A DNA stretch of 32,036 bases from an uncultured Pelagibacteraceae bacterium (GTDB taxonomy: Bacteria > Pseudomonadota > Alphaproteobacteria > Pelagibacterales > Pelagibacteraceae), in assembly GCA_902595375.1 (NCBI GenBank), contig CACJPW010000008.1, positions 1 to 32,036 on the forward strand. The letters are read 5' to 3'. A model generated the notes under the pieces. It saw only the letters and a list, made by a program, of their open reading frames with translations. It did no database searches and had not been told where the DNA came from. A program made the translations under genes and the position numbers. Shown piece by piece: positions 9,519 through 18,064 of this stretch; the stretch's first letter is position 1; each line of letters begins with the position of its first letter.

Positions 9519-10558
9519 TAGTTTACTCTTATTTTTTTTCCAGTTTTAGTACTTCTTAGTATCGCATCAAATATTTTAAGCGATTGCAAGCCATCATTTC
9601 CACTTACTTTCGGTTTAGCTTTTCCAGACACAACATCGCATAAGTGATCAATTTGATTTATTAAAGTAAATCTACTCAAACGAATATTAAAATCCTTATG
9701 ATAGATTGGTTTCCACCAACTTCTATCACCTCTATTGTACCAATGTTTTAAATTAGGAAATTGTATCGAGCCTTTTGTCCCCCCAATAAAATATGCTGAT
9801 TGATTTGTTATAGGGTATGCAGGGTTTTCTCCAGCTGTAAGCTCATAACTGTAAGGAGCTACAATTGTATCAGAAACACTTAATGTACATAAAGTACCTG
9901 ATCTAAAAGTAAAATTTACAATTGCGGTATCTTCAACTTCATATTTTCTAATTTTATTTGAGGTTGTTGCTTGAACATGTGTTATGGGACCTAGCAAGTA
10001 ACAAATAAGATCAATATCATGTACTAGATTAATACCTAGAGGACCTCCTCCTTTTTTAATACGCCATTTTTCTTTGTACCAATCTTTATTTTTGTATAAC
10101 CAGCACATAACATTAGCAGCAACAATTTTTCCAAGATTTCCGCTATCGATTTGTTTCTTTACTTTAGTTACGATACTGTTGTGCCTTCTATGATAACCAA
10201 TAAGTAGATGAGTTTTATTTTTTTTTGAGCTCTGAATAATTTTTTTTGCTTTTGAGATGTTATCGGAAATTGGTTTTTCTAATAAAACAGGTATTTTTGC
10301 ATTTAAAAAGCTTATCGTATGCTTTTCGTGAAACTGATTGGGTGTAGCTACAATTACAGCATCTGGTTTATTATTACTAAGTAATTCAGTTGATGATCTA
10401 TAGAATGGAACTTTAAATTTTTTAGCGTGAATAATTGAATTTTTATTTACATCAACAATCGAATGGAGTTTTGCTTTTTTTGAAACACTTAAAGCTTTTA
10501 AATGTTGACTACCCATCAAACCAATTCCAACAACTGCAATCTTTATTTTGTTTTTCAC
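9518..10558 (-). CDS. Gfo/Idh/MocA-family oxidoreductase (paralogue C, inositol-dehydrogenase-like)
   Basis: NAD(P)-dependent dehydrogenase of 346 residues resembling inositol 2-dehydrogenase-type proteins. The N-terminus KIAVVGIGLMGSQHLKAL contains a clean GxGxxG Rossmann motif. VIVATPNQFHEKH and VLLEKPISDN give the catalytic EKP lysine, and GGGPLGINLVHDIDLICYL supplies the conserved His-Asp pair. GYHRRHNSIV follows the EKP segment as in typical members. It sits between the cyclotransferase-like gene and paralogue B in the same operon. It is the most conventional of the three paralogues. Confidence 0.88.
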   Translation of the reverse strand: MKNKIKIAVVGIGLMGSQHLKALSVSKKAKLHSIVDVNKNSIIHAKKFKVPFYRSSTELLSNNKPDAVIVATPNQFHEKHTISFLNAKIPVLLEKPISDNISKAKKIIQSSKKNKTHLLIGYHRRHNSIVTKVKKQIDSGNLGKIVAANVMCWLYKNKDWYKEKWRIKKGGGPLGINLVHDIDLICYLLGPITHVQATTSNKIRKYEVEDTAIVNFTFRSGTLCTLSVSDTIVAPYSYELTAGENPAYPITNQSAYFIGGTKGSIQFPNLKHWYNRGDRSWWKPIYHKDFNIRLSRFTLINQIDHLCDVVSGKAKPKVSGNDGLQSLKIFDAILRSTKTGKKIRVN

Positions 10559-10559
10559 T

Positions 10560-10964
10560 TTAATATTTAAGATTAAATTTATAGTTATTTTGTCGATAAC
10601 CGCTTTTCATAACTTTAAGATAATACTTTGCGGGTTTTAAGATAGGGGTTTTTTGTTTCATAAAATAATACATTACTTTTTTTCTATTTCTAAAAAAAAA
10701 TTTTTTTATATATAGCTTAGGAAAGTCTTCGTATCTATCTAATTTTTTCTCGGTTACTTTATCTATTTCATAAATTATGCCTTTTACACTTGAACCCTTT
10801 TTTCTTTGTATATCTGGTACTCTATATTTTGATCTAAAAACTAATTCAAATCCTTTTAATATATGCTTGCTTTGATATTTTGAATTTTTATATTTTTTTA
10901 AAAAATTTTTTTTATTGAGATTTGTACCATAAGCAAAGTACAAAAGTTTCTTAGTATTTATCAT
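10560..10964 (-). CDS. Gamma-glutamylcyclotransferase-like (GGCT/AIG2 fold) protein
   Basis: Small protein (134 residues) of the gamma-glutamylcyclotransferase fold, whose members cyclise gamma-glutamyl amines or peptides to 5-oxoproline or cleave gamma-glutamyl-type amides. The family start LYFAYGTNLN (YGSNL motif, residues 12-16) is present. The segment VKGIIYEIDKVTEKKLDRYEDFP places the conserved catalytic Glu at residue 79. The C-terminal half is rich in Lys and Tyr. The start overlaps the lyase stop by one base. The fold is well supported; the actual substrate is unknown. In this operon it might release an amine from a gamma-glutamyl adduct, but that is inference only. Confidence 0.78.
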   Translation of the reverse strand: MINTKKLLYFAYGTNLNKKNFLKKYKNSKYQSKHILKGFELVFRSKYRVPDIQRKKGSSVKGIIYEIDKVTEKKLDRYEDFPKLYIKKFFFRNRKKVMYYFMKQKTPILKPAKYYLKVMKSGYRQNNYKFNLKY

Positions 10965-11614
10965 TAAAAAATTTTGTTTGAGATTTGAACTTGGTCCGGA
11001 TGTATACAGGCTTTACCACCAAAACCTAATTTTTTAACGATATTACATGATTTTTCAAATCCATTTAAATCTTTAAAATCTAAATAAGAGGTATCAATTG
11101 GGCTCTTAATGTTTTTAGATTTATTTACTATATTTTTTCTAAATTCTAATATTTCTTTTTCATCTTCTGAAATCTCAAGATTTATAGATTTAGCTAAATC
11201 ATGAGATCCAAAAGATATAATTTGAATTCTTTCTGAAAAAGAACAAATCTCCTCAAGATTAGCTAGACCGTTTATACTTTCCAAAATTGGGATTATATCA
11301 GTTTTCGATTTCTCAGTTTTTTTTAATAATACATCTATCTCAACTAATTGTTTTTTTGTTTCTGTAAATGGAAGAAATATTCCAGGGAATTTTTCTGATG
11401 TTACAAATTCTAAATCTGAATTATTATTTATTCTTATATATGTTTGATCTTTATTAACATTGCATTCTTTTATTATCTTTTTTGCCTGTTCTTTCTGATC
11501 ATCAGGAACAGTTGACTCTAAGTCAAGAACAATTAAATCTGCATTTAATTTATAAGATTTTTTAATTTTTTTTTCTTCATGTCCTGGAACGAATAAAACA
11601 GATCTATACTTCAT
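10964..11614 (-). CDS. Short CitE/HpcH-family lyase
   Basis: Member of the HpcH/HpaI aldolase and citrate lyase beta-subunit TIM-barrel family, which cleaves or forms C-C bonds in CoA-thioesters or oxo acids with Mg2+. The N-terminus YRSVLFVPG and DLIVLDLESTVPDDQK are characteristic. Arg61 (YIRINN), Glu112 (PILESINGLAN) and Asp139 (SFGSHDLAKS) match the usual substrate and metal ligands, and GFGGKACIHPDQV is the family C-terminal motif. The usual PK of the PKvE motif reads PF here (residues 82-83). At 216 residues it is shorter than most CitE-like proteins (about 270-300), lacking the C-terminal extension. It overlaps the upstream enolase-superfamily gene by 11 bases. Confidence 0.85.
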   Translation of the reverse strand: MKYRSVLFVPGHEEKKIKKSYKLNADLIVLDLESTVPDDQKEQAKKIIKECNVNKDQTYIRINNNSDLEFVTSEKFPGIFLPFTETKKQLVEIDVLLKKTEKSKTDIIPILESINGLANLEEICSFSERIQIISFGSHDLAKSINLEISEDEKEILEFRKNIVNKSKNIKSPIDTSYLDFKDLNGFEKSCNIVKKLGFGGKACIHPDQVQISNKIF

Positions 11615-12692
11615 ATTTACTTAATTTATTATAATCTAAGTCAATACCAAGACCAGGTCCTGAAGGTAATTTATATTTCCCATTTAATGCTCTTTTAAAA
11701 TTTGGGTAGAATTCTTGATCAATATCTAAATAGAATCTCTCAATATATGTATCTTTTTCCATCAACGCAGCTAATTGAAGAGTAGCTAAAAAACCTGGTC
11801 CAAAATAAGCAGTGTGAGGCATTACAGAGACATTATTTTTTTCTGCGTGCTGAATAATTTTGAACATTTCATAAATACCGCCAACTTTAATTACTGATGG
11901 TTGAACAAAAGTAACTGCTTTTTGTTTGATCATTGATTTAAACTCAAATTCTGTACACGCATTTTCCCCACAGGCTAAGGGTATTCCAAGTTCTTTATTC
12001 AATTTTGTAAGAGTTTCATAATCTTCCGGCGGGTAAATAGGTTCTTCCAACCAAGTTAGTTTCATACTTTTTAAAAAATCTTTTTTGGATAATGTTTCTT
12101 CATAAGTCCAAGGACAATTAGTATCTAACATTAAAGGAAGATTACCTGTTCCTTTTCTTCCAGCTTCAATGCAATCATTTTCTATTTCATGAAGTTTTAT
12201 AGCCTGGTAACCATCATCTAATGATTGCTTACATTTTTGCTCTATAATTTTTGGATCTCCATATCTAAAAAGACTTGAATAGGCTTTAAATAGATCTTTA
12301 TTTTTTTTTCCTAACAATTCATGAATTGGCTTATTTTTTTCTTTGCCTAAAGCATCCCATAATGCAATTTCAACACCAGATATTGCAAACATTGTTATCC
12401 CGTATCTACCAAATAAGTGCAAAGATTTTTGAAGAGTTAAAAGAAGTTCCGGTATATTACTTATATCTTTTCCAACGAGTAAAGGAGCCACCATTTCTTC
12501 GATTGCAATTTTTACTGCTTTCCAACTTGTATAACCAAAGGCTTCACCCCAACCAGTGATACCTTTATCCGTTTCAATTTTAACTAGGTTAAATTCTAAA
12601 CTTTTCCATTCTTTTCCATGAAAAATTACCTTTTTTCCTCCATGGCTAAACGGCATACTCAAAGTGATTGCTTTGATTGATTTAATTTTCAT
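11604..12692 (-). CDS. Enolase-superfamily enzyme (mandelate racemase/muconate lactonizing type)
   Basis: Mg2+-dependent enzyme that abstracts the alpha-proton of a carboxylate, catalysing racemisation, dehydration or cycloisomerisation; 362 residues. The capping domain includes ETDKGITGWGEAFG, and ISGVEIALWDALGKEKNKP leads into the barrel. Metal ligands are visible as Asp190 (LMLDTN), Glu216 (WLEEP) and Glu243 (ACGENA). The catalytic lysine is in IKLHE (Lys166-x-His168), where mandelate racemases have KxK. The opposite face has MPHTAYFGPG (His293), but the residue usually Asp in QPDVxKxGG is Ser266. It lies between the crotonase-like and CitE-like genes. Superfamily certain, reaction unknown. 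Confidence 0.88.
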   Translation of the reverse strand: MKIKSIKAITLSMPFSHGGKKVIFHGKEWKSLEFNLVKIETDKGITGWGEAFGYTSWKAVKIAIEEMVAPLLVGKDISNIPELLLTLQKSLHLFGRYGITMFAISGVEIALWDALGKEKNKPIHELLGKKNKDLFKAYSSLFRYGDPKIIEQKCKQSLDDGYQAIKLHEIENDCIEAGRKGTGNLPLMLDTNCPWTYEETLSKKDFLKSMKLTWLEEPIYPPEDYETLTKLNKELGIPLACGENACTEFEFKSMIKQKAVTFVQPSVIKVGGIYEMFKIIQHAEKNNVSVMPHTAYFGPGFLATLQLAALMEKDTYIERFYLDIDQEFYPNFKRALNGKYKLPSGPGLGIDLDYNKLSKYEV

Positions 12693-13462
12693 TATCTAAA
12701 TTTTTTGAAATTTGAATTTCTTTTTTCTAGAAAGGCCTTAGCGCCTTCTGCCTGTTCTCCAGTTTTAAAATAACCAGGAGCAACTTCTTCAACCATACCT
12801 TTTTGTGTAATTTTTAAAATTTCTTCAAATTGTTTTCTAAAACTGGCCTTTAATATTTTTAAACAAGTTGGTGCAGCTTTTAAAATTTCATCGCCATACT
12901 TTTTAACTTCCTCATCTAATTTATCTTTTTTCACTACTGAATTTACCAAACCCCAATTCATCATCTCTTTTGCTGAGTATCTTTTACAAGTCATCCACAT
13001 TTCTCTTGCTCGTTTATGTCCTAAAATATTCGCAGAATGAGCAACGATAGCTCCTCCGGCTGGAGAACCAACTCGGGGACCATTTTGTCCAAATATAGAA
13101 TTCTCACTTGCTATAGTTAAATCACAAAAGTAAGCCATATGATTTCCACCACCAATCGCGTACCCATCAACTTTAGCTATAATTGGTTTACTACATTTTG
13201 TTAAGTGAATGTGAAATTCGTATTCATGATCTTGAAATTCTTTAGAACTTTCCCAATTCATATCGCCACCAGAGCAAAAGGCTCTATCTCCAGCACCTGA
13301 TAAAACTATTACTCCAACTTCTTTATCTTTTTCTGCAGCATCAAGAGCTGTCTTAAGTTCTTGAAGAGTTACTGGTGTAAAAGCATTTAACACTTTAGGT
13401 CTATTTATAGTGACATGAGCGTAGTCACCTTTGACTTCATATAATATATCTTTAAATTGCAT
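12692..13462 (-). CDS. Crotonase-family enzyme, BadI/MenB-like
   Basis: Acyl-CoA-acting crotonase-fold enzyme, 256 residues, closest by eye to 2-ketocyclohexanecarboxyl-CoA hydrolase (BadI, ring opening) and naphthoyl-CoA synthase (MenB, ring closure). Supporting segments are the N-terminus MQFKDILYEV, INRPKVLNAF, GAGDRAFCSGGD (61-67, oxyanion hole), GYAIGGGNHMA (second oxyanion Gly), IFGQNGPRVGS, and a C-terminus with EGAKAFLEKRNSNFKKF. The catalytic loop that reads VGSxD in MenB/BadI reads VGSPAGG here, so the essential Asp is missing, and GPK/GPD is GPR. It overlaps the acyl-CoA synthetase by 11 bases and probably acts on its CoA-ester product. Confidence 0.87.
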   Translation of the reverse strand: MQFKDILYEVKGDYAHVTINRPKVLNAFTPVTLQELKTALDAAEKDKEVGVIVLSGAGDRAFCSGGDMNWESSKEFQDHEYEFHIHLTKCSKPIIAKVDGYAIGGGNHMAYFCDLTIASENSIFGQNGPRVGSPAGGAIVAHSANILGHKRAREMWMTCKRYSAKEMMNWGLVNSVVKKDKLDEEVKKYGDEILKAAPTCLKILKASFRKQFEEILKITQKGMVEEVAPGYFKTGEQAEGAKAFLEKRNSNFKKFR

Positions 13463-15365
13463 GTGATCTAATCTCCTCTACAGATTCTGGATTTAATAGC
13501 GTTGATAAATCACCCGGATCTTGGTTTGCTAAACATGATTTTATAACTCTTCTCATAATTTTCATATTTCTTGTTTTAGGTAAATCTTTTACAAAGATTA
13601 CCTTATCAGGCTTAAATGATTTCCCTAAATCTTTTATAACTAAATCTTCAAAAAAACTTTCTTTTTGATCATTATTTTCTGTAGGAACGATAGATAAAAT
13701 AATTTTTGACCCTTTATTTGCGTCAGGTATTCCAACAGCAGCGACCTCTTTTGCTTTTCCACTTTTTACTATTATGCTCTCGAGTTCCGATGGACCAATT
13801 CTTTTGCCTGATACTTTTATGGTATCATCAGATCTTCCATGTAAGTACCAATGGCCATCAGCGTCTCTACTTGCAAGATCACCATGCACCCAATGATCTT
13901 TAATTACACTCCAATAATTATCGATGTAACGCTTATCGTCATTCCATAAACTTTTTGTTAATCCGATTGATGATTTTCTCATTACCAATTCACCCATTTC
14001 ATTTGAAGAAACTTTTTTTCCATCTAAATTTAAGATGTCTGCGCTCATTCCGGGAATGGGAGCATTAAAAGATCCGACCTTAAAAGGACGATGTAAACAA
14101 CAATGCAAAATAGAACCAGAAACCTCAGTACCCCCAGCTGAATTCATAATAGGAACTTTAGATTTACCAATGACTTGAAATAACCATTTCCAAGGTTTTT
14201 CTGTCCAAGGTTCTCCACCAGTACAAATCATTCTTAATGAGCTTAAATCTAAATCTTTAAAAAGTTTTTCATCTTTAATCATTTGCGTTCTGATGAGAGC
14301 AGGGGAAAGCTCTGTCCAGGAAACCTTGTATTTTTCAATAAGTTTCCAAAAACGAACCTCATCAGGAAAATCAGGAACACCCTCAGCGATTACCATTTGT
14401 GCTCCATGTGCAGAAGCTATTGTTGCAGACTTAGAGCCCACCATCCATCCCATATCAGCCATACACAAATGAATATCATTTTGTTTAAAGTCTGCTAAAA
14501 CTCCTTCATCAAACGACATCTTAGCAACTAAACCAATATGAGTATAAACACATCCTTTCGGTTTTCCAGTTGTACCTGATGTAAAGTGGATAATAGCAGG
14601 ATCTTCAGCATCAGTTTCCTCTGTCTTTAAATTATCAGAAACATTTTGAAAATTTTCCCAATTAAAGATTTTCTTTCCTTTCTCTTTTCCCAATAAAAAA
14701 ATTTTTTCTAAAGAAATGACTTGATCTAATTCATTTTTAATTTGATCAAACATTCTTATTTCTTTTGCTTTTCTAAATGTTTTTTCAACAGTAAAAATAC
14801 CTTTAGCTTTTGCTATGTTGAGTCTTTCAATAACTGCCTTTGATCCATATCCAGAGAATAAAGGGAGCACTACACACCCAATTTTTAATATAGCAAAGTA
14901 AGCAATGTAAGTTTCTATAAATTGAGGCATGTAAAGTGCGATTACATCACCTTTTTTAAAGCCATTTACTTTTAAAGTGTTCCCAACTTTTGAGATTTGC
15001 TTATCAAATTCCTCATAAGTAATTGAGCTTTTTTTCCCATCCTCTCTTTCGGCAAAAATAAAAGGGTTTTTGAAAAATTCTTTATCTTTATGTCGATCTA
15101 TACAATTTAAAACTATATTAGTTTTTCCTCCAACACACCATCTAGTCCACGGAATTCCTTTTGATTCATCTGATATTTTTGAATAGGGTTTATAAAATTT
15201 TAAATCTGAAAATTTTATTACATTGTCCCACAACCATCCAGGATCAGAAAAACTTTTTTTCTCAAGCTCATCGTAATTATTTAATTTACAATGATTTATA
15301 AACTTAGTTAGTTTTGAATTTTCAATTTGCTCTTTTGATGGTTGCCAAATAATTTCTTTAGACAC
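13452..15365 (-). CDS. AMP-forming acyl-CoA synthetase (acetyl-CoA-synthetase-like subfamily)
   Basis: Activates a carboxylic acid to its CoA thioester via an acyl-adenylate; 637 residues. It has the N-terminal ACS extension (PWTRWCVGGKTNIVLNCIDRH, about 72-92), the adenylation P-loop FTSGTTGKPKG (261-271), GGEPWTEKPW, the A5-type motif NSAGGTEVSGS, the hinge region HGRSDDTIKVSGKRIGPSELE, and the C-terminal catalytic lysine in LPKTRNMKIMRR. The acyl-pocket stretch is GGTEVSG rather than the WWQTETG of true acetyl-CoA synthetase, so a bulkier acid is likely. The start is a GTG at 15365, five bases after the preceding stop. Neighbouring crotonase and lyase genes suggest it is the entry step of the catabolic route. 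Confidence 0.93.
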   Translation of the reverse strand: MSKEIIWQPSKEQIENSKLTKFINHCKLNNYDELEKKSFSDPGWLWDNVIKFSDLKFYKPYSKISDESKGIPWTRWCVGGKTNIVLNCIDRHKDKEFFKNPFIFAEREDGKKSSITYEEFDKQISKVGNTLKVNGFKKGDVIALYMPQFIETYIAYFAILKIGCVVLPLFSGYGSKAVIERLNIAKAKGIFTVEKTFRKAKEIRMFDQIKNELDQVISLEKIFLLGKEKGKKIFNWENFQNVSDNLKTEETDAEDPAIIHFTSGTTGKPKGCVYTHIGLVAKMSFDEGVLADFKQNDIHLCMADMGWMVGSKSATIASAHGAQMVIAEGVPDFPDEVRFWKLIEKYKVSWTELSPALIRTQMIKDEKLFKDLDLSSLRMICTGGEPWTEKPWKWLFQVIGKSKVPIMNSAGGTEVSGSILHCCLHRPFKVGSFNAPIPGMSADILNLDGKKVSSNEMGELVMRKSSIGLTKSLWNDDKRYIDNYWSVIKDHWVHGDLASRDADGHWYLHGRSDDTIKVSGKRIGPSELESIIVKSGKAKEVAAVGIPDANKGSKIILSIVPTENNDQKESFFEDLVIKDLGKSFKPDKVIFVKDLPKTRNMKIMRRVIKSCLANQDPGDLSTLLNPESVEEIRSHAI

Positions 15366-15370
15366 AGGCC

Positions 15371-16315
15371 TTATACGTACATACCCTCTTTAATCTTAAT
15401 AATATTATACATGAGGTCATTTAAAGGTGTTTTGATCCCATGTTTTTTTCCAATTTTAGAAACAGCTCCACTTATGAAATCAATTTCTGTTTTTCTATGC
15501 TTTACAACATCGAATGCCATAGATGATTTATTTGTTTGTCTTGAGTCTACTATTCTATTGAACATTTCTAAACAATCGCTTTCACTTACATCAACTCCAT
15601 CGGCTTTAGCAACCTCTCTAGTTTCAAGGATTATTTCCTTACCTAATTTTCTAGACATAGTCTGATTTTTATTAGAAATGTATAAATCTGTATGATGTAA
15701 ATCAAATATTGCAGATAACGGACCAATTGCTGTTAAAGCAAATAATTTCATCCATTTTCTTCTTTTGATATTTTCTTCTGCAATAGTTTCTAAGCCATGT
15801 GCAGTAAAAGTTTCAGCTAAATCCTTTACTCTTTCGCTAGAACCACCCTCGTATTCACCAATCCATGATGGCAAACTTGCGTGGTTTTGGATTATTCCAG
15901 GACCTTGAATACTAGAAGCTTGTGTTGTTGATCCACCTAAAACTTTTTCTTTACCAGCTATTTTTTGCATGATTTCTTCATGCCCAATACCATTTTGAAA
16001 TGACATCAGCATTGTATTATCTCCTATAATGTTTTTTGAATTAGATAAAGCTTGCTCTAATGCAGTGGCTTTACACATAATAATTATTGCATCTACTGGT
16101 TTTAAAGTTTTTGGATCAGTCGTAGCATGGATCCTTACAATTCTATCTCCGCCATGACCCATCATTTTTAAACCCTTGCTATTAATTTCATCTACATGTT
16201 CTTTCCAAACATCAATAAGATGAACCTCTAAACCTTTTTCAGCTAACAACCCGCCGAAAAGACAGCCCATAGCACCAGCACCCAATACTGCAACTTTTGT
16301 ATCTTTCTTTATCAT
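15371..16315 (-). CDS. Ketopantoate-reductase-family (PanE/ApbA) oxidoreductase, probably not PanE
   Basis: NADPH-dependent 2-hydroxyacid dehydrogenase fold, 314 residues. The Rossmann loop VAVLGAGAMGCLFGGLLAEKG and the family motif SFQNGIGHEE are clear, as is the catalytic lysine in RRKWMKL (Lys190, equivalent to E. coli PanE Lys176). However, the pantoate-contacting asparagines equivalent to PanE Asn180 and Asn184 are Leu194 and Gly198 (KLFALTAIGPL). That argues for another 2-oxo or 2-hydroxy acid. The C-terminal helical domain contains KHRKTEIDFISGAV, as in the family. It overlaps the permease stop by one base and precedes the acyl-CoA synthetase. Confidence 0.85.
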   Translation of the reverse strand: MIKKDTKVAVLGAGAMGCLFGGLLAEKGLEVHLIDVWKEHVDEINSKGLKMMGHGGDRIVRIHATTDPKTLKPVDAIIIMCKATALEQALSNSKNIIGDNTMLMSFQNGIGHEEIMQKIAGKEKVLGGSTTQASSIQGPGIIQNHASLPSWIGEYEGGSSERVKDLAETFTAHGLETIAEENIKRRKWMKLFALTAIGPLSAIFDLHHTDLYISNKNQTMSRKLGKEIILETREVAKADGVDVSESDCLEMFNRIVDSRQTNKSSMAFDVVKHRKTEIDFISGAVSKIGKKHGIKTPLNDLMYNIIKIKEGMYV

Positions 16316-17352
16316 TAAGCTTTCATTTTAACTTGAACACCAAAGAAGCCTGTTGGCTTGATCATTAAAACAACTATCATTAATAAAAAGGCGTATAAAT
16401 CTTTGTGACTTCCAGAAATATAAAAAGAAGAAGCTGTTTCAAATATTCCAACTGTAAAACCTCCAACTATTGCACCAGGCAGATTACCAAAACCACCTAC
16501 GACCGCAGCAGCGAAAGCTTTCATAAGAATAATATAACCCATGAATACAACAACTTGATAAGTTGGACCAACTAAAGTTCCTCCTATACCTGCTATGGCG
16601 CAAGCAATACCAAAAATAATTGATATGTATAGTGGTACATTTATTCCAACCAGATTTGAAACATCTTTGGAGTAAGCTACAGCTCTGATACCTAATCCCA
16701 TTTTTGTTTTATTTAAAAAGAACCAAAGACCTGCAGCTACAGATAAACCAACTACAATCATCCAAATATAAGTAATCGGTAAAAATAGTCCTCCAATTTC
16801 CATTGGCAAACCTAATTCAGCAGGGAAAGGTTTTGCTACTGGATTCCAAATTAAATAAGCAACGTTTATTAAAACTACTGAAAGACCAAATCCACATATG
16901 ATTATTCCCATTCCAGCTACAGTGTAACCACCACCTTTTTTTGTTAGAGGCCTTAAGAAAACTCTTTCAATAAAAACTCCAAATAAACCCATTGAAACAA
17001 AGGCTGTAAATAAACAAACGACATAAATTATCCAACCATAAGCATCAGGAAATATATTAAAAATCCAATCTTGATTACCCAAAAGATTAAACATCGTAAG
17101 ACCGGCAAAAGCACCTATCATGAAAAATTCGCCGTGAGAAAAATTAACTACATCTAGACCTGTGTAGATTAAGGAAATTCCAAGTGCTACTAAGCCGTAA
17201 ATAATACCAACAGAAAGACCAATTGTTAAAACTGATTTGAGCGATTCAATATTCATATCGGGGCTATTCACACACCAACCGATATAAAGAAGCACAAATG
17301 TTCCGAATATGATATTTTCACCTTTTTTTCCAATTCTCAGTTTATTAAACAT
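16315..17352 (-). CDS. Branched-chain amino acid-type ABC permease, LivH-like
   Basis: Inner-membrane permease of the hydrophobic amino acid/amide (HAAT) ABC family, with multiple hydrophobic helices. LivH signatures are GLVALGISLIYTGLDVVNFSHGEFFMIGAFAGL near the N-terminus and GMGIRAVAYSKDVSNLVGINV-type residues in the EAA-like loop, here GLGIRAVAYSKDV; GGFGNLPGAIVGGFTVG lies near the end. The ATG at 17352 is chosen because a GGAGG lies about 12 bases upstream; a TTG at 17370 would extend it by six residues. It overlaps the livF-like stop by eight bases. The partner permease is on the opposite strand at 20296. Substrate is not readable. Confidence 0.92.
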   Translation of the reverse strand: MFNKLRIGKKGENIIFGTFVLLYIGWCVNSPDMNIESLKSVLTIGLSVGIIYGLVALGISLIYTGLDVVNFSHGEFFMIGAFAGLTMFNLLGNQDWIFNIFPDAYGWIIYVVCLFTAFVSMGLFGVFIERVFLRPLTKKGGGYTVAGMGIIICGFGLSVVLINVAYLIWNPVAKPFPAELGLPMEIGGLFLPITYIWMIVVGLSVAAGLWFFLNKTKMGLGIRAVAYSKDVSNLVGINVPLYISIIFGIACAIAGIGGTLVGPTYQVVVFMGYIILMKAFAAAVVGGFGNLPGAIVGGFTVGIFETASSFYISGSHKDLYAFLLMIVVLMIKPTGFFGVQVKMKA

Positions 17353-18064
17353 TGGCTTTAGTCCCTCCAAGATATGACTCTTTTACACTTTCATCGTACA
17401 TTAATTTCTTACTATCGCCTTCAACATTGATCACACCGTCTTTAATTACATACCCGTAATCAGCAAGCAATAATGCCATCCTAACATTTTGTTCAACAAC
17501 TAGAACTGTTAATCCATCTTGCCTAATTCTATTAATATTTTTAAAGATATCTAAAACTATTTGAGGCGCTAGAGCAGCACTGGGTTCGTCTAGCATTATC
17601 ATTTTAGGATTAGACATTAACCCTCTTCCAATACATAACATTTGCAACTCTCCACCTGATAAAGTTGCGGCCAATTGATCTTTTCTTTCATTTAATCTTG
17701 GAAAATAGTTATAAACCTTTTCTAAATTATCTGACAGTTGTTGTTTACTTTTTAAAATAAATCCACCTAATTTTAAATTTTCGGTAACAGACATTGCAGG
17801 GAACACATCCTTTCCTTGAGTTACTTGCACTAATCCTTTTCCAACTATTTCGTGAGCAGGCAAGTTTTGAATTTGCTCACCATTAAATTCGATCGTACCT
17901 TTCCATGATCTAATCAATCCAGATGCAGCTCTAAGAATAGTTGATTTGCCTGTCCCATTACCACCAAGCAATGCAACTATAGATTGTTTTTCAACTTTCA
18001 TATTAGCTCCATTTAAAATTTGTACAGAGCCATATCCAGAAATAAGTTGATCTATCTTAAGCAA
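17345..18064 (-). CDS. HAAT ABC transporter ATP-binding protein, LivF-like
   Basis: Cytoplasmic ATPase energising the split Liv-type transporter; 239 residues. Walker A is GGNGTGKST (34-42), the ABC signature is LSGGELQML, Walker B with the switch region is MIMLDEPSAALAP, and the H-loop region reads VVEQNV. LivF-like length and the SGYGSVQILNG N-terminus separate it from LivG. The start is an unusual TTG at 18064, immediately after an in-frame TGA; GGAGG lies four bases upstream. An ATG in another frame at 18068 would make only a three-codon peptide. It is the first gene of the minus-strand operon. Confidence 0.92.
   Translation of the reverse strand: MLKIDQLISGYGSVQILNGANMKVEKQSIVALLGGNGTGKSTILRAASGLIRSWKGTIEFNGEQIQNLPAHEIVGKGLVQVTQGKDVFPAMSVTENLKLGGFILKSKQQLSDNLEKVYNYFPRLNERKDQLAATLSGGELQMLCIGRGLMSNPKMIMLDEPSAALAPQIVLDIFKNINRIRQDGLTVLVVEQNVRMALLLADYGYVIKDGVINVEGDSKKLMYDESVKESYLGGTKANV

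Noticed and set aside
15371..16315. Straight annotation as panE (ketopantoate reductase)
   Set aside because: The pantoate-binding Asn positions are Leu and Gly, and the gene sits among catabolic genes.
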